Assembly: GCA_028817435.1 (NCBI GenBank)
Contig: JAPPPQ010000013.1
Location: 62,001 to 126,000 of the forward strand
Origin: Deltaproteobacteria bacterium
GTDB taxonomy: Bacteria; Myxococcota_A; UBA9160; UBA6930
Reading direction: 5' to 3'
Length of the DNA stretch: 64,000 nt
Below the pieces are notes generated by a model. The model ran no database searches. It saw only the letters and a list, made by a program, of their open reading frames with translations, and was not told the origin of the DNA. Below are positions 20,344 through 30,800 of this stretch, piece by piece. The translations under genes were made by a program, and so were the position numbers. How positions within the stretch are numbered: the stretch's first letter is position 1; each line of letters begins with the position of its first letter.

Positions 20344-21050
20344 CAGCCGCGGCACCGGTTGGGGTTGCCCCGGCGGCGGCCGCGATACCAGGCCGCCAGC
20401 CGCGCGCGCGGAAGGCCCAGCGACCAGCCCGCCAGGGCCAGCGTGTTGCGCCACACCGTGCGCGCCACGCCCCGCTCCAGATAGCGGCGCGCCGAGGTGG
20501 TGACTGCGCTGCGCAACAGCGCGAAACCGCCGAGGCGCTGGATGCCGCGCACCAGATCCAGATCTTCCATAATGGGCGCTTGCGGAACGCCGCCGAGTTG
20601 CATCAGCGCGCTGCGCCGCACAAACACAGCCTGATCGCCGTAGGGAAGCCACAACAACCACAACCGCAGGCGCAGGCCCCATTCCACCCAGCGCAGCGCA
20701 AGGCGGCGCTCGGCAAAGCGCAGCGCAAAAGCGCCCCCTGCAATGCGGGGATTCGCAAGCGCCTGCCGCAGCGCATCGGCGTAGCCCGCGGGCAGCCGGG
20801 TATCGGCGTGCAAAAACAGGATGGCATCCGCGCCGACGCCGGCGGCTTTGGCGCCGGCCTGCATTTGCCGCGCGCGTCCGGGCGACGCGCGCAACACCCG
20901 CGCCCCCGCCGCGCGGGCCCGCGCCGCCGTCGCATCCACGCTGCCCCCGTCCACGACCAGAACCTCCACCCCGGCCGCACGGGCGCTCTGCACAGCCGCG
21001 CAAATGCCGTCCGCTTCGTCGCGCGCCGGAATCACGACGGCGATCCGCAC
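20343..21050 (-). CDS. Glycosyltransferase family 2 (TIGR04283-like)
   Basis: The 235-residue GT-A fold protein starts MRIAVVIPARDEADGI and has VEVLVVDGGSVDAT, the DXD-like FLHADTRLP, and GDQAVFVRRSAL with IMEDLDLVRG, typical of the single-domain family often annotated as rSAM/selenodomain-associated transferase 2. It has no clear membrane helix, although the hydrophobic stretch near residues 122-135 could dock to membrane. The GTG start at 21050 has AGAGGG just upstream. It overlaps the exporter gene by one base (TGATG), so exporter and transferase are co-expressed; whether the exporter carries a glycosylated product is speculation. Acceptor and donor unknown. Confidence 0.85.
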   Translation of the reverse strand: MRIAVVIPARDEADGICAAVQSARAAGVEVLVVDGGSVDATAARARAAGARVLRASPGRARQMQAGAKAAGVGADAILFLHADTRLPAGYADALRQALANPRIAGGAFALRFAERRLALRWVEWGLRLRLWLLWLPYGDQAVFVRRSALMQLGGVPQAPIMEDLDLVRGIQRLGGFALLRSAVTTSARRYLERGVARTVWRNTLALAGWSLGLPRARLAAWYRGRRRGNPNRCRG

Positions 21051-21087
21051 TTCACCCTCTTAGCACATTCAAGCGCGGCGGGGCGGC

Positions 21088-24000
21088 TCAGCCGAGCAGG
21101 CGGGCGACCCGAGTCTCGACCTCGGTGGCGGCGCTGGCATCGGCCAGGGCCTCCCGAATGAGCTTGCGGGCGCGGGTGAAGTAAATGCCCTCTGCCAATT
21201 TCACCTTGGCGGCTACCGCCTCGGCGCGGCGGGCGGCATCGGCAAGCTCGGTGTGCAGGGAATCCCGCGCATCGAAAATGGGAATGGGCAGGTTGAAGAC
21301 ATACTTGTCGAAATGGCGCGCGCCCCACTGCCCCCGGGCCTGGTAGCGCTCCACGCGCTTCCGCAGCGTCTCGCTGTTCAGAATGGCGGTGAGATAGCGC
21401 GCCTCGCGCAGAGTCCGGCAGGCGCAGTAGTAGAGCGCATGCTCCACCACGCAGTTATCTGAGCCGCGGAGAACGGCTGCACATGGAAGTGTGCCGGAGG
21501 CCGAATACACTACGCGCAGTTTGGCAATCGGAAACTGCGAGGAGAGCTTTCTGTAGTAATCGAGCTTCTTGATGAAAGTAAGGTCGCCTTTCCTGTGCGT
21601 ATTCCAGAATATCTCTGCCTCTTTCAACCAGAGGGACAAAAAGCGATGCCCGTCCTTGCGCGCGGCGGCGGAGTCGAGCAACACGCCGAGTTCCTCATCC
21701 CAGGGAATCACTCCCTCGAATCGGCGCAGCAAGCGGTAAGGCGCGATGGATTCTCCCAACAGCACAGGACGCAGAAACTCCGCTTCGATCATGCCTTCCA
21801 GTGGCTGCAGATTCTTCCAAGGCGCTTTGTCACTGTTGCCGACGCGGCTCCGCACATAGGGCACAACGGGAGACTGCAGAATTGGCCCTGGCGGGGAAGT
21901 GCGCTCAACGAGAACGAGGCGCCGCGGCACCAGTGAGGCACCGTTCCGGAAACGGCTGCGGTAAGGCGAGCCGGTATCAGATGATGGCGCACTCGGCCAG
22001 GCGATTTCGCTCTCTCTCAACACCCGGGCCGCCTGCTCCCCGCTGGCGTCGCGCCGGGGCAATTGCCCGGAAAACGCGCGCAAGTGGCTCGGAAGCGTGT
22101 GCTCAGCCGTCGTCTTCGCCTCTTCTGTGCTGCGCAAATGGGCGAAGAGCACGCAGCAGGGCACGGGAAACAGCGGCTGCACATCGGAATCGAATCGCCA
22201 GGCTTTCGAAAAGCGCAACACCAAGCCATTCGATTCTCCGCGCTGTGCAATAACGCCTGCGCGAAACTTCCCGTAGGGTGCGCGGCTCAGGGCGGCCAGT
22301 GGCATGACCAAGGCAATGCGGCCCTTGCGGCGCATATAGAGCGCCGCCGCGCGGCTGAAGAAATAGGCGCTCATATCCTGCGCTGGGGCCGATTTGCCGC
22401 CAACCCAAAGCCCACCCCTCTCGCACTCCCGGCGAAAGGTGCGTTGCATTGCGGCATTCATGGCTTGGTAGGCCACCCAAGGCGGGTTTCCGATAACCAC
22501 ATCGGCGCGGTGCTCCTCGGTGGCGAGCCACACCGGGCGCGCGGCGTTGCGGGCGACATAGCCCCAAATGTGGTTGCGGCTCTCGTTGCAGAGCTGCAGC
22601 AGATTTTCGTAGGTGTCGAGCAGCGTGGCGCGCTCATCTTCGTTCAAGCCGGGCTGGTGCTGCAACCAGTCGTCCATTTCGGAAGACGGCGCGGTGCGCT
22701 CGCTGTGCTCCAGCATCACTTCAATCAGGCCGTCAAAAATATCCCGGCCAGCGGCGCTGGAGGGAAAGCGCAGATGCCGGGAGGATTCGCCGCCCTCCCC
22801 CGGTGGCACATAGACTTCCAGATTGTCCCCCGTCTTGAACAGGCCGCCTTCTCCTCCGTTGACAACATCCCACTGCAGCGAGTCGCCCAAATAGACGGGA
22901 ACATTGAGATCTCTAGAGCGACTCTGCTGCAGCGCGGGCATGAGCGCCAGCACATAGGTGATGCGCGCGAAAATGACGGCGACGGGATGCACATCAATGC
23001 CGGCGATGTTGCGCGCGCAGCGCGCGACAGCCTCGGCGGGAGAGACTCCGCCCTCTTCCGCCGCCGCCAGCAATTTCCGGATTGCGTGAAACAGGAAAGT
23101 GCCGGAACCGCAGGCGGGATCCATTACGCGATCCCGCAGCGGATCTGCAATTGCCGCTTCACAGACACGCGCGGCCAGCCAATCAGGCGTGTAGTATTCG
23201 CCCAGGTCGTGGCGCGCCGCCGGGTCAATCAAGCTCTCGTAGAGCCCCTTCAGAATATCGCTCTGAATGTCGTGCAGCCGGAATCGCATCGCTTGCCGCG
23301 CGATGGTCTGCACCAGCGCGCCGCCGCCTTCGGCCTGCAAAATCCAGTCAAAGAAATCGGACTCGACGACGCCCGAGATTCCAAGATCGCGAAACGCTTT
23401 CCCTCCCAGCAATGCCGCGCCGTCATCGGGGAAACTTCCCGCCAACGCCGCCCAGGCCACGGATTTGGCGACGGCGTTCAAGTAGGTGTGCTGGAAGAAC
23501 AGCCGGTCGTCGCCCACTTCTGCGCCGTAGGCCAGGCGCAACAGGCGGCGCCACAGGTCGCGCTTCAATCGCGATTCGGGGCGCGCGCCCACTTCGCCCC
23601 ATAGCGACTCAATTTCCAGCATGGCGCGGGCGAAGGTGGCGCTCTCGCGGCCCAGTTCCTGGCACACCACATGAATATCGGGAGAGAGCTCGTCCTGCAT
23701 GACGACAACGCTCTCCAGCCACACCAGAAATTCGCGGGGCTGTTCCGGCGAAGGTGAAAAGCCGCCCAGCGGGTGCAGCGCGTCGCCGCGCGTTGCGAAG
23801 GTTTCGAAGCGCGCGCCGTCCGCGGCAATGCCGATGTAGCGCTCGCCGGTTTTGGACTCTCGCGCCGGCAGGTAGCGGCCAAGTTGCTTCTGTGCCTCGC
23901 CCGCTTCGTGCCGCAAATCGCTCTTGAACTCAAATATCGTGCGGCCCAGCAGGGCGTCCACCGCGCCGCGCGCCTCGGGAATGCGGCGCTCGAAGTCAAT

Positions 24001-24171
24001 CTGCGAACTCGCCGCGCCCAACCCGTCAGTCAGCAGCCGGTGCACCAGCGCGCGCACTTTCTCGTGCCCGGGCCGGCCGCAGAGTTCGGCCACAATGCCG
24101 CGCAGCGTTTCCCCGTCCACGCTCCTCTCCCCCAACTCCCCGGCGGCCCGCGCCGCCGCAACGGCGAGCAT
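21088..24171 (-). CDS. Single-chain restriction-modification enzyme, Eco57I-like (second locus)
   Basis: The 1027-residue protein carries an N-terminal nuclease motif (D72, then EFK at 81-83 with a basic follow-on), a helical connector, and an N6-adenine methyltransferase: GEYYTPDW (324-331), SAM-binding DPACGSGTF (351-359) and catalytic NPPW (562-565). The C-terminal 400 residues resemble a target-recognition region and include RGQWGARHFDKYVFNLPIP. The order nuclease-methylase-recognition is that of type IIG enzymes. It is not closely similar to the enzyme at 3002-6358: NPPW against NPPY, and different nuclease spacing. The ATG at 24171 is chosen because the longer frame would run into the divergent gene at 24272. 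No partner subunit is adjacent. Confidence 0.85.
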   Translation of the reverse strand: MLAVAAARAAGELGERSVDGETLRGIVAELCGRPGHEKVRALVHRLLTDGLGAASSQIDFERRIPEARGAVDALLGRTIFEFKSDLRHEAGEAQKQLGRYLPARESKTGERYIGIAADGARFETFATRGDALHPLGGFSPSPEQPREFLVWLESVVVMQDELSPDIHVVCQELGRESATFARAMLEIESLWGEVGARPESRLKRDLWRRLLRLAYGAEVGDDRLFFQHTYLNAVAKSVAWAALAGSFPDDGAALLGGKAFRDLGISGVVESDFFDWILQAEGGGALVQTIARQAMRFRLHDIQSDILKGLYESLIDPAARHDLGEYYTPDWLAARVCEAAIADPLRDRVMDPACGSGTFLFHAIRKLLAAAEEGGVSPAEAVARCARNIAGIDVHPVAVIFARITYVLALMPALQQSRSRDLNVPVYLGDSLQWDVVNGGEGGLFKTGDNLEVYVPPGEGGESSRHLRFPSSAAGRDIFDGLIEVMLEHSERTAPSSEMDDWLQHQPGLNEDERATLLDTYENLLQLCNESRNHIWGYVARNAARPVWLATEEHRADVVIGNPPWVAYQAMNAAMQRTFRRECERGGLWVGGKSAPAQDMSAYFFSRAAALYMRRKGRIALVMPLAALSRAPYGKFRAGVIAQRGESNGLVLRFSKAWRFDSDVQPLFPVPCCVLFAHLRSTEEAKTTAEHTLPSHLRAFSGQLPRRDASGEQAARVLRESEIAWPSAPSSDTGSPYRSRFRNGASLVPRRLVLVERTSPPGPILQSPVVPYVRSRVGNSDKAPWKNLQPLEGMIEAEFLRPVLLGESIAPYRLLRRFEGVIPWDEELGVLLDSAAARKDGHRFLSLWLKEAEIFWNTHRKGDLTFIKKLDYYRKLSSQFPIAKLRVVYSASGTLPCAAVLRGSDNCVVEHALYYCACRTLREARYLTAILNSETLRKRVERYQARGQWGARHFDKYVFNLPIPIFDARDSLHTELADAARRAEAVAAKVKLAEGIYFTRARKLIREALADASAATEVETRVARLLG

Positions 24172-24271
24172 AGCCCAGCGCCCGGCGGCGGCCCGCAGGC
24201 CGGGCGCGGGCGTGGTAAAGATTCCCCGCACACAACCGGCGCAGAAGGCGCGGAAGGCGCAGGAGGAACCC

Positions 24272-25294
24272 ATGGCTCGGGAACTCAAGCTCGGTCTGCA
24301 GCTCGGCTACTGGCAGGCGCAGCCGCCGGAGGATATCGCCGGGCTCTGCCAGGAGGCGGAGCGGCTGGGCTACGACATTGTCTTCACCGCAGAATCCTGG
24401 GGCTCCGATGTCTTCACGCCGCTGACCTGGGTGGCGGCGCACACCCGCCGCATTCGCCTGGGCACGGCGGTGGCGCAGCTTTCGGCGCGCACGCCGGCGG
24501 CCACAGCCATGCACGCCCTTACTCTGGATCACCTTTCGGGCGGACGCCTGTCGCTGGGGCTCGGCGTCTCCGGCCCGCAGGTGGTGGAAGGCTGGTATGG
24601 GCAGCCCTTCGCCAAGCCCGTCTCCCGCAGCCGCGAATACATCGGCATTATCCGCCAGATTTTGCGGCGCGAAGCGCCGGTGCAAAACGAAGGCCCCCAC
24701 TATCCCCTGCCCTACCGCGGCGAAGGGGCATGGGGCATGGGGCGGCCGCTCAAGCCCATCACGCACCCGCTGCGCGCCAATTTGCCCATTTTGCTGGGGG
24801 CCGAAGGGCCGAAGAATGTGGCGCTGGCCGCCGAGCTCTGCGACGGCTGGCTGCCCCTCTACTACTCGCCCTTCCGGCAAGAGGTCTATGCCGATTCGCT
24901 GCGCGGCGCAAAGCCCGGCTTCGAAATCTGCGCCGGGCTGACTTTCCGCATTACCGGCGATGTGCAGAGCGGGCTGGCGCCGGTGCGCACCGCCATCGGC
25001 TTCTACATCGGCGGCATGGGTTCGCGCAAGCGCAACTTCCACAAAGAGCTGATGGCGCGCATGGGCTACGAGGCCGAAGCGGAGGAGATTCAGCGGCTCT
25101 TTCTCGGCGGAGATCGCGCGGCCGCCATTGCCGCGGTGCCGGACGACTTTTGCGACGAGGTCTCCATTGTGGGGCCGCCGGAACGGGTGCGCGAGCGCCT
25201 GGACGCCTGGCGCGACACGCCGGTGACCCACCTGCTGGTCTTTCCCGGCAGCCGCGAAGAGCTGCGGCGCATTGCCGAGCTGGTGCTCGGCTGA
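24272..25294 (+). CDS. LLM class flavin-dependent oxidoreductase (F420-type)
   Basis: This bacterial luciferase-like TIM-barrel protein of 340 residues probably uses F420 or FMN. Family features are LGYDIVFTAESWGSDVFTP near the N-terminus, RIRLGTAVAQLSARTPAATA, LDHLSGGRLSLGLGVSGP and the C-terminal AWRDTPVTHLLVFPG. This style is common in F420-using Actinobacteria and in several former deltaproteobacterial lineages. The ATG at 24272 has AGGAGG six bases upstream, which settles the start; the open frame upstream is antisense to the restriction enzyme gene. It is the first gene of a rightward group with purM (36 bases apart). Substrate unknown. Confidence 0.9.
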   Translation: MARELKLGLQLGYWQAQPPEDIAGLCQEAERLGYDIVFTAESWGSDVFTPLTWVAAHTRRIRLGTAVAQLSARTPAATAMHALTLDHLSGGRLSLGLGVSGPQVVEGWYGQPFAKPVSRSREYIGIIRQILRREAPVQNEGPHYPLPYRGEGAWGMGRPLKPITHPLRANLPILLGAEGPKNVALAAELCDGWLPLYYSPFRQEVYADSLRGAKPGFEICAGLTFRITGDVQSGLAPVRTAIGFYIGGMGSRKRNFHKELMARMGYEAEAEEIQRLFLGGDRAAAIAAVPDDFCDEVSIVGPPERVRERLDAWRDTPVTHLLVFPGSREELRRIAELVLG

Positions 25295-25330
25295 TGCCCG
25301 CGGGGCTTTCAATATGCTAATTCTCCGCCA

Positions 25331-26452
25331 GTGAGCGCCCGCCCGAGCAACCGGAAGAAGCGGCCGGAATCGGCCCCTGCAACCCATGCGGCGCCCGCCT
25401 ATGCGGAAGCCGGGGTGGATCTGGGGCGCGACGAGGAATTCGTCTCCACCATTGCGGAAATCTCGCGCAGCACGCTGCGGCCCGAGATTCTCTCCTCCAT
25501 CGGCGGCTTCGCGGGGCTGTTCAAAGCGCCTGAGCGCTACCGCAACCCCGTCTTCGTGGCGGGCGCAGATGGCGTGGGCACCAAGCTCAAGTTCGCCTCG
25601 CTGCTGGGGCGCTACGACACCATCGGCATAGATTGCGTGGCCATGGTGGCCAACGACCTGGTGGTGCACGGCGCAGAGCCGCTGGTCTTCCTCGATTACC
25701 TCGCCATGGAGGGGCTGGACGAGCCCATCGCCACGCAAATTTTGCGCGGCGTGGCCGAGGGCTGCCGGCGCGCGGGCTGCACCCTGGTGGGCGGCGAAAC
25801 CGCCAATATGCCCGGCTTCTACGCCCAGGGCGATGTGGAACTGGTGGGCTTCGGCGTGGGCGTGGTGGAGCGCGACCGCGTGATAGACGGCTCCAGCATC
25901 GGCCAGGACGATGTGCTGATTGGCGTGGCCTCGGGCGGGCTGCACAGCAATGGCTTTTCGCTGGTGCGCCGCATTGTGGAAGAAGGGCAGCGCCAGGGCG
26001 CGCTGGAATTGCGCAGCGCGCCGGACTCTCTCAACACCACGCTGGAAGCGGCGCTGCTGGCCCCCACGCGAATTTATGTGAAGAGCGTGCTGAACCTGCT
26101 GCGCGATTTCGATGTGCACGGCATTGTGCACATCACCGGCGGCGGCTTCGCCGGCAACATTCCGCGCGTGTTGCCAAAGGGCGTGCGCGCGCGCATTGAT
26201 CCCGCCGCCTGGCCGCGCCCGCCCATCTTCGGGCTGCTCGCCCGCCACGGCGGCATTGACGAAGGCGAAATGCTGCGCGTCTTCAACTGCGGCATTGGCC
26301 TGGTGCTGGTGCTGCACCGCAAGCAGGCCGACGAGGTGCGGCAGCGGCTCGCCGCGCTGGGCGAGCGCGCCTATCTGATTGGCGCGGTGGAACCCAAGGG
26401 GCCGGGCGACGCGCCGCTGCTCTTCGCCCCGCTGGGCGACGCAGGGCGGTGA
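25331..26452 (+). CDS. purM: Phosphoribosylformylglycinamidine cyclo-ligase
   Basis: PurM (AIR synthetase) closes the imidazole ring in purine synthesis using ATP. The 373 residues include AYAEAGVDL, GADGVGTKLKFA, CVAMVANDLVVHGAEPL, GGETANMPGFY, ASGGLHSNGFSLVR and HITGGGFAGNIPRVLP, all hallmark PurM segments. A short basic N-terminal extension precedes the core. The GTG at 25331 is the likely start. In many bacteria purN follows purM; here the gene after it is unrelated and a PurN-like gene lies about 20 kb away at 46185. Confidence 0.96.
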   Translation: MSARPSNRKKRPESAPATHAAPAYAEAGVDLGRDEEFVSTIAEISRSTLRPEILSSIGGFAGLFKAPERYRNPVFVAGADGVGTKLKFASLLGRYDTIGIDCVAMVANDLVVHGAEPLVFLDYLAMEGLDEPIATQILRGVAEGCRRAGCTLVGGETANMPGFYAQGDVELVGFGVGVVERDRVIDGSSIGQDDVLIGVASGGLHSNGFSLVRRIVEEGQRQGALELRSAPDSLNTTLEAALLAPTRIYVKSVLNLLRDFDVHGIVHITGGGFAGNIPRVLPKGVRARIDPAAWPRPPIFGLLARHGGIDEGEMLRVFNCGIGLVLVLHRKQADEVRQRLAALGERAYLIGAVEPKGPGDAPLLFAPLGDAGR

Positions 26453-26494
26453 CGCCGCGCCCGCCGCGCGCCCGCCGCGCAGACGGCGGCTGAG

Positions 26495-27862
26495 ATGGCG
26501 GCGCGTTCCGCAGCCAGCCCGCGGCGCGCAAGGCGCTGGGATGTGCTGGTGCTCGGCAGCGCGCTGCCCGGACTGGCCGCGGCGGTGCGCCTGGCGATGG
26601 GCGGGCTGCGCGTGCTGGTCGCCGAAGAGCAGGCGGCGTCGCGCATTCCCGATGTCCTGCGCGAGCCTTTTTTTCTGCCCGCCGGCCCGGCCCTGGAGGG
26701 CTGCCTGCGCGCCTTCGGCCTGCCGCCCATTGAGCGGCGCGGCCTGCAGGTGGATGAGATCGCCTACCAGGTGCTGTTTCCCGACGCCCGGCTCGATGTG
26801 GGCGTGCCCGCCATTACCACCGACGAGCTCGAGGCCTGGGGATTTGTCGCCAGCGCCGCCGAGGCGGAAGAGCTGATGGCCGAGCTGGCCGCCGCCGCCC
26901 ATCTGGAGGCCGAGGCTCTGCTGCGCGCCAACTTTGTGCGCGCCGGGGCGCAGCGCCCCACCCCCGCCGCGGTGAGCGGCCCGCGCGGCCTGCCCCGCTC
27001 GCTGTCCCGCGCCGAAGGCCGCCTGGGCGATTTCGTTTCGGCGCAACTGCTCGGGCTGGCGGAGGATGTGCCGGGGCGGCCCTCCAGCGAGGCGCGGGCG
27101 CGGCTGCTGGGCAGCGCGCTGGGCGGCGGCGCGAGCTTCCGCAAAGCCGGGGCGAGCCTGCGCGGCCTGCTGCGCCGCCGCCTGGAAGCGCTGCACGGCG
27201 AGCTGCGCAGCCTGAGCGGCCCCTTCGCCATTACCGAGCTGGGCGACGCCCCCGGCATTGCGCGCATTGGCCACGGCGACGCCTGGCTGGGGCGCGCGCT
27301 GCTGCTGAACGCGCCTTCGGCGCGCCTGGCCGCCGCGCTGCGCGGCTGGAAGAGCGATGTGCCCTCCTTTCTCTCAAAGCGCGCCGCGCGCCGCCGCCGC
27401 CTGTCGCTGCTATTGCGCGTGAAAGAGAGCGAGGTGCCCGAGCCCCTCGCCCGCCGCGCCCTGCTCATTCCCCGGCAGGGAGAAACCGGCCCGATCCGCC
27501 TGAGCCGCCATCCTTCAGCGCGCAACGGCGAAGTGGAGCTGGTGCTGAGCGCCGTGGTGCCGGACGATGCGAAGCGCGAGGCGGAACAGGCCGCGCAGTT
27601 GGTCGAGGCCCTGGGCGATCTGCTGCCCGTGCTGCGCGACCGGCTGCGGCCCGCGTCGCCGCTGCCCCGCCCGCTGTGGGACGACGAGGCGCTGCGCGTG
27701 GAGTCCGGCTCTCACGGCTGGCCCGACAGCGTGGATCTGCGCGTGGGCGGCCGCCGCCCCATCTTCCGCCTGCCCCGCGAGCAAATGGCGAGCCTGGGTG
27801 CAGAGGGCGAATTGCTGCTGGGCTGGCGCGCCGGCGACGCCATCCGCGAGGAGCTCTCCTAA
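26495..27862 (+). CDS. Rossmann-fold NAD(P)/FAD-dependent oxidoreductase-like protein
   Basis: The 455-residue protein opens, after a basic leader, with a beta-alpha-beta dinucleotide fold (WDVLVLGSALPGLAAAVRLA, then RVLVAEE at the end of the second strand). The glycine motif GSALPG departs from GxGxxG. The middle is Ala/Arg-rich and helical. The C-terminal part has strands and a GW-R-GDAIREE ending reminiscent of phytoene-desaturase-like flavoproteins. I recognise it only as an FAD/NAD-binding superfamily member; no substrate can be named. It starts 43 bases after purM and its last four bases overlap the convergent RND pump gene. Codon use is normal for the region. Confidence 0.65.
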   Translation: MAARSAASPRRARRWDVLVLGSALPGLAAAVRLAMGGLRVLVAEEQAASRIPDVLREPFFLPAGPALEGCLRAFGLPPIERRGLQVDEIAYQVLFPDARLDVGVPAITTDELEAWGFVASAAEAEELMAELAAAAHLEAEALLRANFVRAGAQRPTPAAVSGPRGLPRSLSRAEGRLGDFVSAQLLGLAEDVPGRPSSEARARLLGSALGGGASFRKAGASLRGLLRRRLEALHGELRSLSGPFAITELGDAPGIARIGHGDAWLGRALLLNAPSARLAAALRGWKSDVPSFLSKRAARRRRLSLLLRVKESEVPEPLARRALLIPRQGETGPIRLSRHPSARNGEVELVLSAVVPDDAKREAEQAAQLVEALGDLLPVLRDRLRPASPLPRPLWDDEALRVESGSHGWPDSVDLRVGGRRPIFRLPREQMASLGAEGELLLGWRAGDAIREELS

Positions 27863-30800
27863 GTCAGCCCCCGCACCAGCCCGCGCCAGTTGGCAATGCG
27901 CTGCTTGGCGCCTTCCAGCAACAGGTAAAGGGCGGGCACGGTGTAAAGGGTGAGTCCGCCGGCCACCGCCAGGCCGAAGACCAGGCCGGTGGCGAAGGGG
28001 CCGAACACCGGGTGCGTGCCGCCTGCGCCCAGCGCCATGGGCAACAGCCCGGCAATGGTGGTGACGCTGGTGAGCACGATGGGGCGGAAGCGCACGCGGC
28101 AAGAAGCGCGCACCGCCTCCACCGGCGAAAGGCCGCGGGCGCGGCCGCGATTCACGAAGTCAATCAGCACCAGGGAATCGTTCACCACAATGCCGGCCAA
28201 ACCAATCACCGCATAAATCACATACATGGTGAGCGCGTAGCCCAGCAACCACATGCCGAAAATTACGCCGATGTAGGCGAAGCTGATGACGCTCATCACC
28301 AGCAGCGGCTGCGCGTAGGAGCGGAACTGCGCGGCGAGAATTGCGTAGATGGCAATTACAGCCAGCAAAAAGGCGCTGCCGAGTTCGCCAATGCTGCGCT
28401 CGGTGGCCTGCCCTTCGCCGCCGAACATCAGCGACACGCCGGGCCAGCGCGCGGAAACATCGGCAAAGCGCGCCTTCATGGCGCTGTTGGCGGAGAACGA
28501 GGTGGCGTTTTCGCCATCTACATTGGCGCGCACGGTCACCACCCGGCGGCCTTCGTAGTGCGCGAGCGAGCGGTAGCTGCGGTCCACCTCAATGCGCGCC
28601 ACATCGCCGAGCTTCACGCGGCCGCCGGTGGGGGTGCGAATCTCCACCTCGAGCAAATCGGCAAAGCTCTGCCGCTGCGCCTCGGGCAGCATGACGCGAA
28701 TGTCCACATCTTCGTCCGAGCCGGGATCCTTGAAGGTGGAAGAGACCAGGCCGTCGTTGGCGGCGCGCAGCGCCAGGCCCACATCCTGGAAGCTCAGGCC
28801 GTGCAGCGAAGCGCGAGCTTCGTCGAGCCGCACGCGAAATTCGCGCGGGCCCAGCGGCGTGTTGTCCTGAATGTTGTAGATGCCGGGAATGGTGGCGAGC
28901 TCGGCCTTGAGTTCGCCCGCCACTTCTTTCGCCAGGCGGTAATCGTCGGCGGCCACGCGAATCGCCACCGGCCAGCCCACCGGCGGCCCGTTGCGAATGC
29001 CCACCACATAAATGTTCTCTATGTCGGCGCTCGCGTCCACCAGCGGCGCGACTTCGGCGCGCACCGCTTCCAGCACGCGCTCGGGCCGCGCCACATTCTC
29101 CCGGGTGTTGGGAAAGCTCACGACGGTGACGCCGTAGTTCGCGCCCATGCGGCGCGAGAGCTCCTCGAATTTCATGCCGATGTTGGCGGTGTAATCGGTG
29201 AGCGTGCCGCCCATGCCCCGCAGCGCCTCATCCACCTGCCCCATGGCGCGGGTGGTCTGCGCAATGCCGGCATCTATGGGCGCGTCCAGGTTCACGAAAA
29301 TCTGGTCGAAGTCCGACTTGAACAGATCCACCTGCACATGCCTCGAAAGCCCGCAGGAAAAGAACAGCGCCGCCACGCAGGCCGCCAAAAACACGGCGCG
29401 GTGCCGAATCACGGCTTCCAGGCCGCGCAGGTAGACGCCCCGGGCGCGGCCCAGCAGGTCGTCGGCGCGGCTGCGCAATCGCGCCGAAAAGCCCAGCCAG
29501 CCGGCGGGCGGCGCGGCCTGCGCATCGCGCCCGCGCCGCCGCCCCCAGTCCAGATAGTGGGCGGGCAGCACAATCAGCGCCTCGAGCAGCGAGCCGCACA
29601 GCACGACGATGACGGCCTTGGGAAACAGCGAGAAGAACTCGCCGGGGGTGCCGCTGACCAGAAACATCGGCATGAAGGCGGCGATGGTGGTGGCCACCGT
29701 GGTAATTACCGGCCACATGACCTCGCGCGCGCCCTCAATAATGGCGCTGCGCAACTCCTCCCCTTCTTCAATGTGCCGGTAAATATTCTCGATGATGATG
29801 ATGGTGTGATCCACGAGCATGCCCGAGACCATGACCAGGCCGATCAGCGAGAGGCTGTTGATGCCCATGCCCAGCGAGGGAAACAGCGCAAAGGCGAACA
29901 GAAAGGAAAAAGGCACCGCCAGCAGGGCGAGCAGCGCGCTGCGGAAGCCGACGCTGAGCCACAGCACGGCGACCACGGCGACGACTCCGATCAGCAAATT
30001 TGAGCGCAGCAGCGCCATGCGCGCATTGACGAAATGCGAGGTATCCTGGGTGATGGTGATTTCGACGCCGGGCGGCAGCAACGCGCGGAACTCTTCGACT
30101 GCGCCGCGCACGCGCTTCACCACGCTGCGCACATCGCTGCCGGATTCGTGAGAGACGCTGACGAAAATGGCCGGCGCGCCGTTGTAGCGCCCCGCCTGCA
30201 CCTGCGTCTCGAAGCCCGGCTCGACCCGCGCAATTTCGCCCAGCGTCACATGGCGGCCCTGGGCGTCTTTTTTGATGACGCTGGCCGCCAGCGCCTCCGG
30301 CGTGGTGAAGCTGCCGAGTCCGCGCACGGCGATCTCGCCCCGCGTTGCATCGAGAAAGGTGCCCGCCGGAATGTTCTGATTGTTGCGGGCAATGGCCGCC
30401 GATATTTCGGGAATGGTCAGATCGTATTGCAGCGCGCGCTCGCGGTCCAGCAGCACATGAATTTCGCGGTCCCGCGCGCCGAGCATCGTCGCCTTGCGCA
30501 CATCCAGCAGCCGCTCAATTTCGCGCTCCAGCGCCCGGGCAATTTCGCGGATGGCGTGTTCGCCCACGCCGCCTATATCTGCCACCGCCACCAGGCAGGG
30601 CGCACGCAGCTCGCCCACCGAAAGCTCGCGGATGGTGGTCTCCTTCACATCGGCCGGCAGATCGGCGACGCGGTCTATGGCGGCGCGCAAATCGGCCAGC
30701 GCGCTGGCCTGCCCGGAATCCGAAAGGCTGAAATCCCACTCGACGCTGATGCTCGAAAGCCCGGCGATGGAGCTGCTCTCCAGATCGCGAATGCCATCCA

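Noticed and set aside
24026-27274. 1082-codon minus-strand frame over the LLM oxidoreductase and purM
   Set aside because: It is antisense to two well-recognised proteins and has Ala/Gln/His-rich shadow composition.
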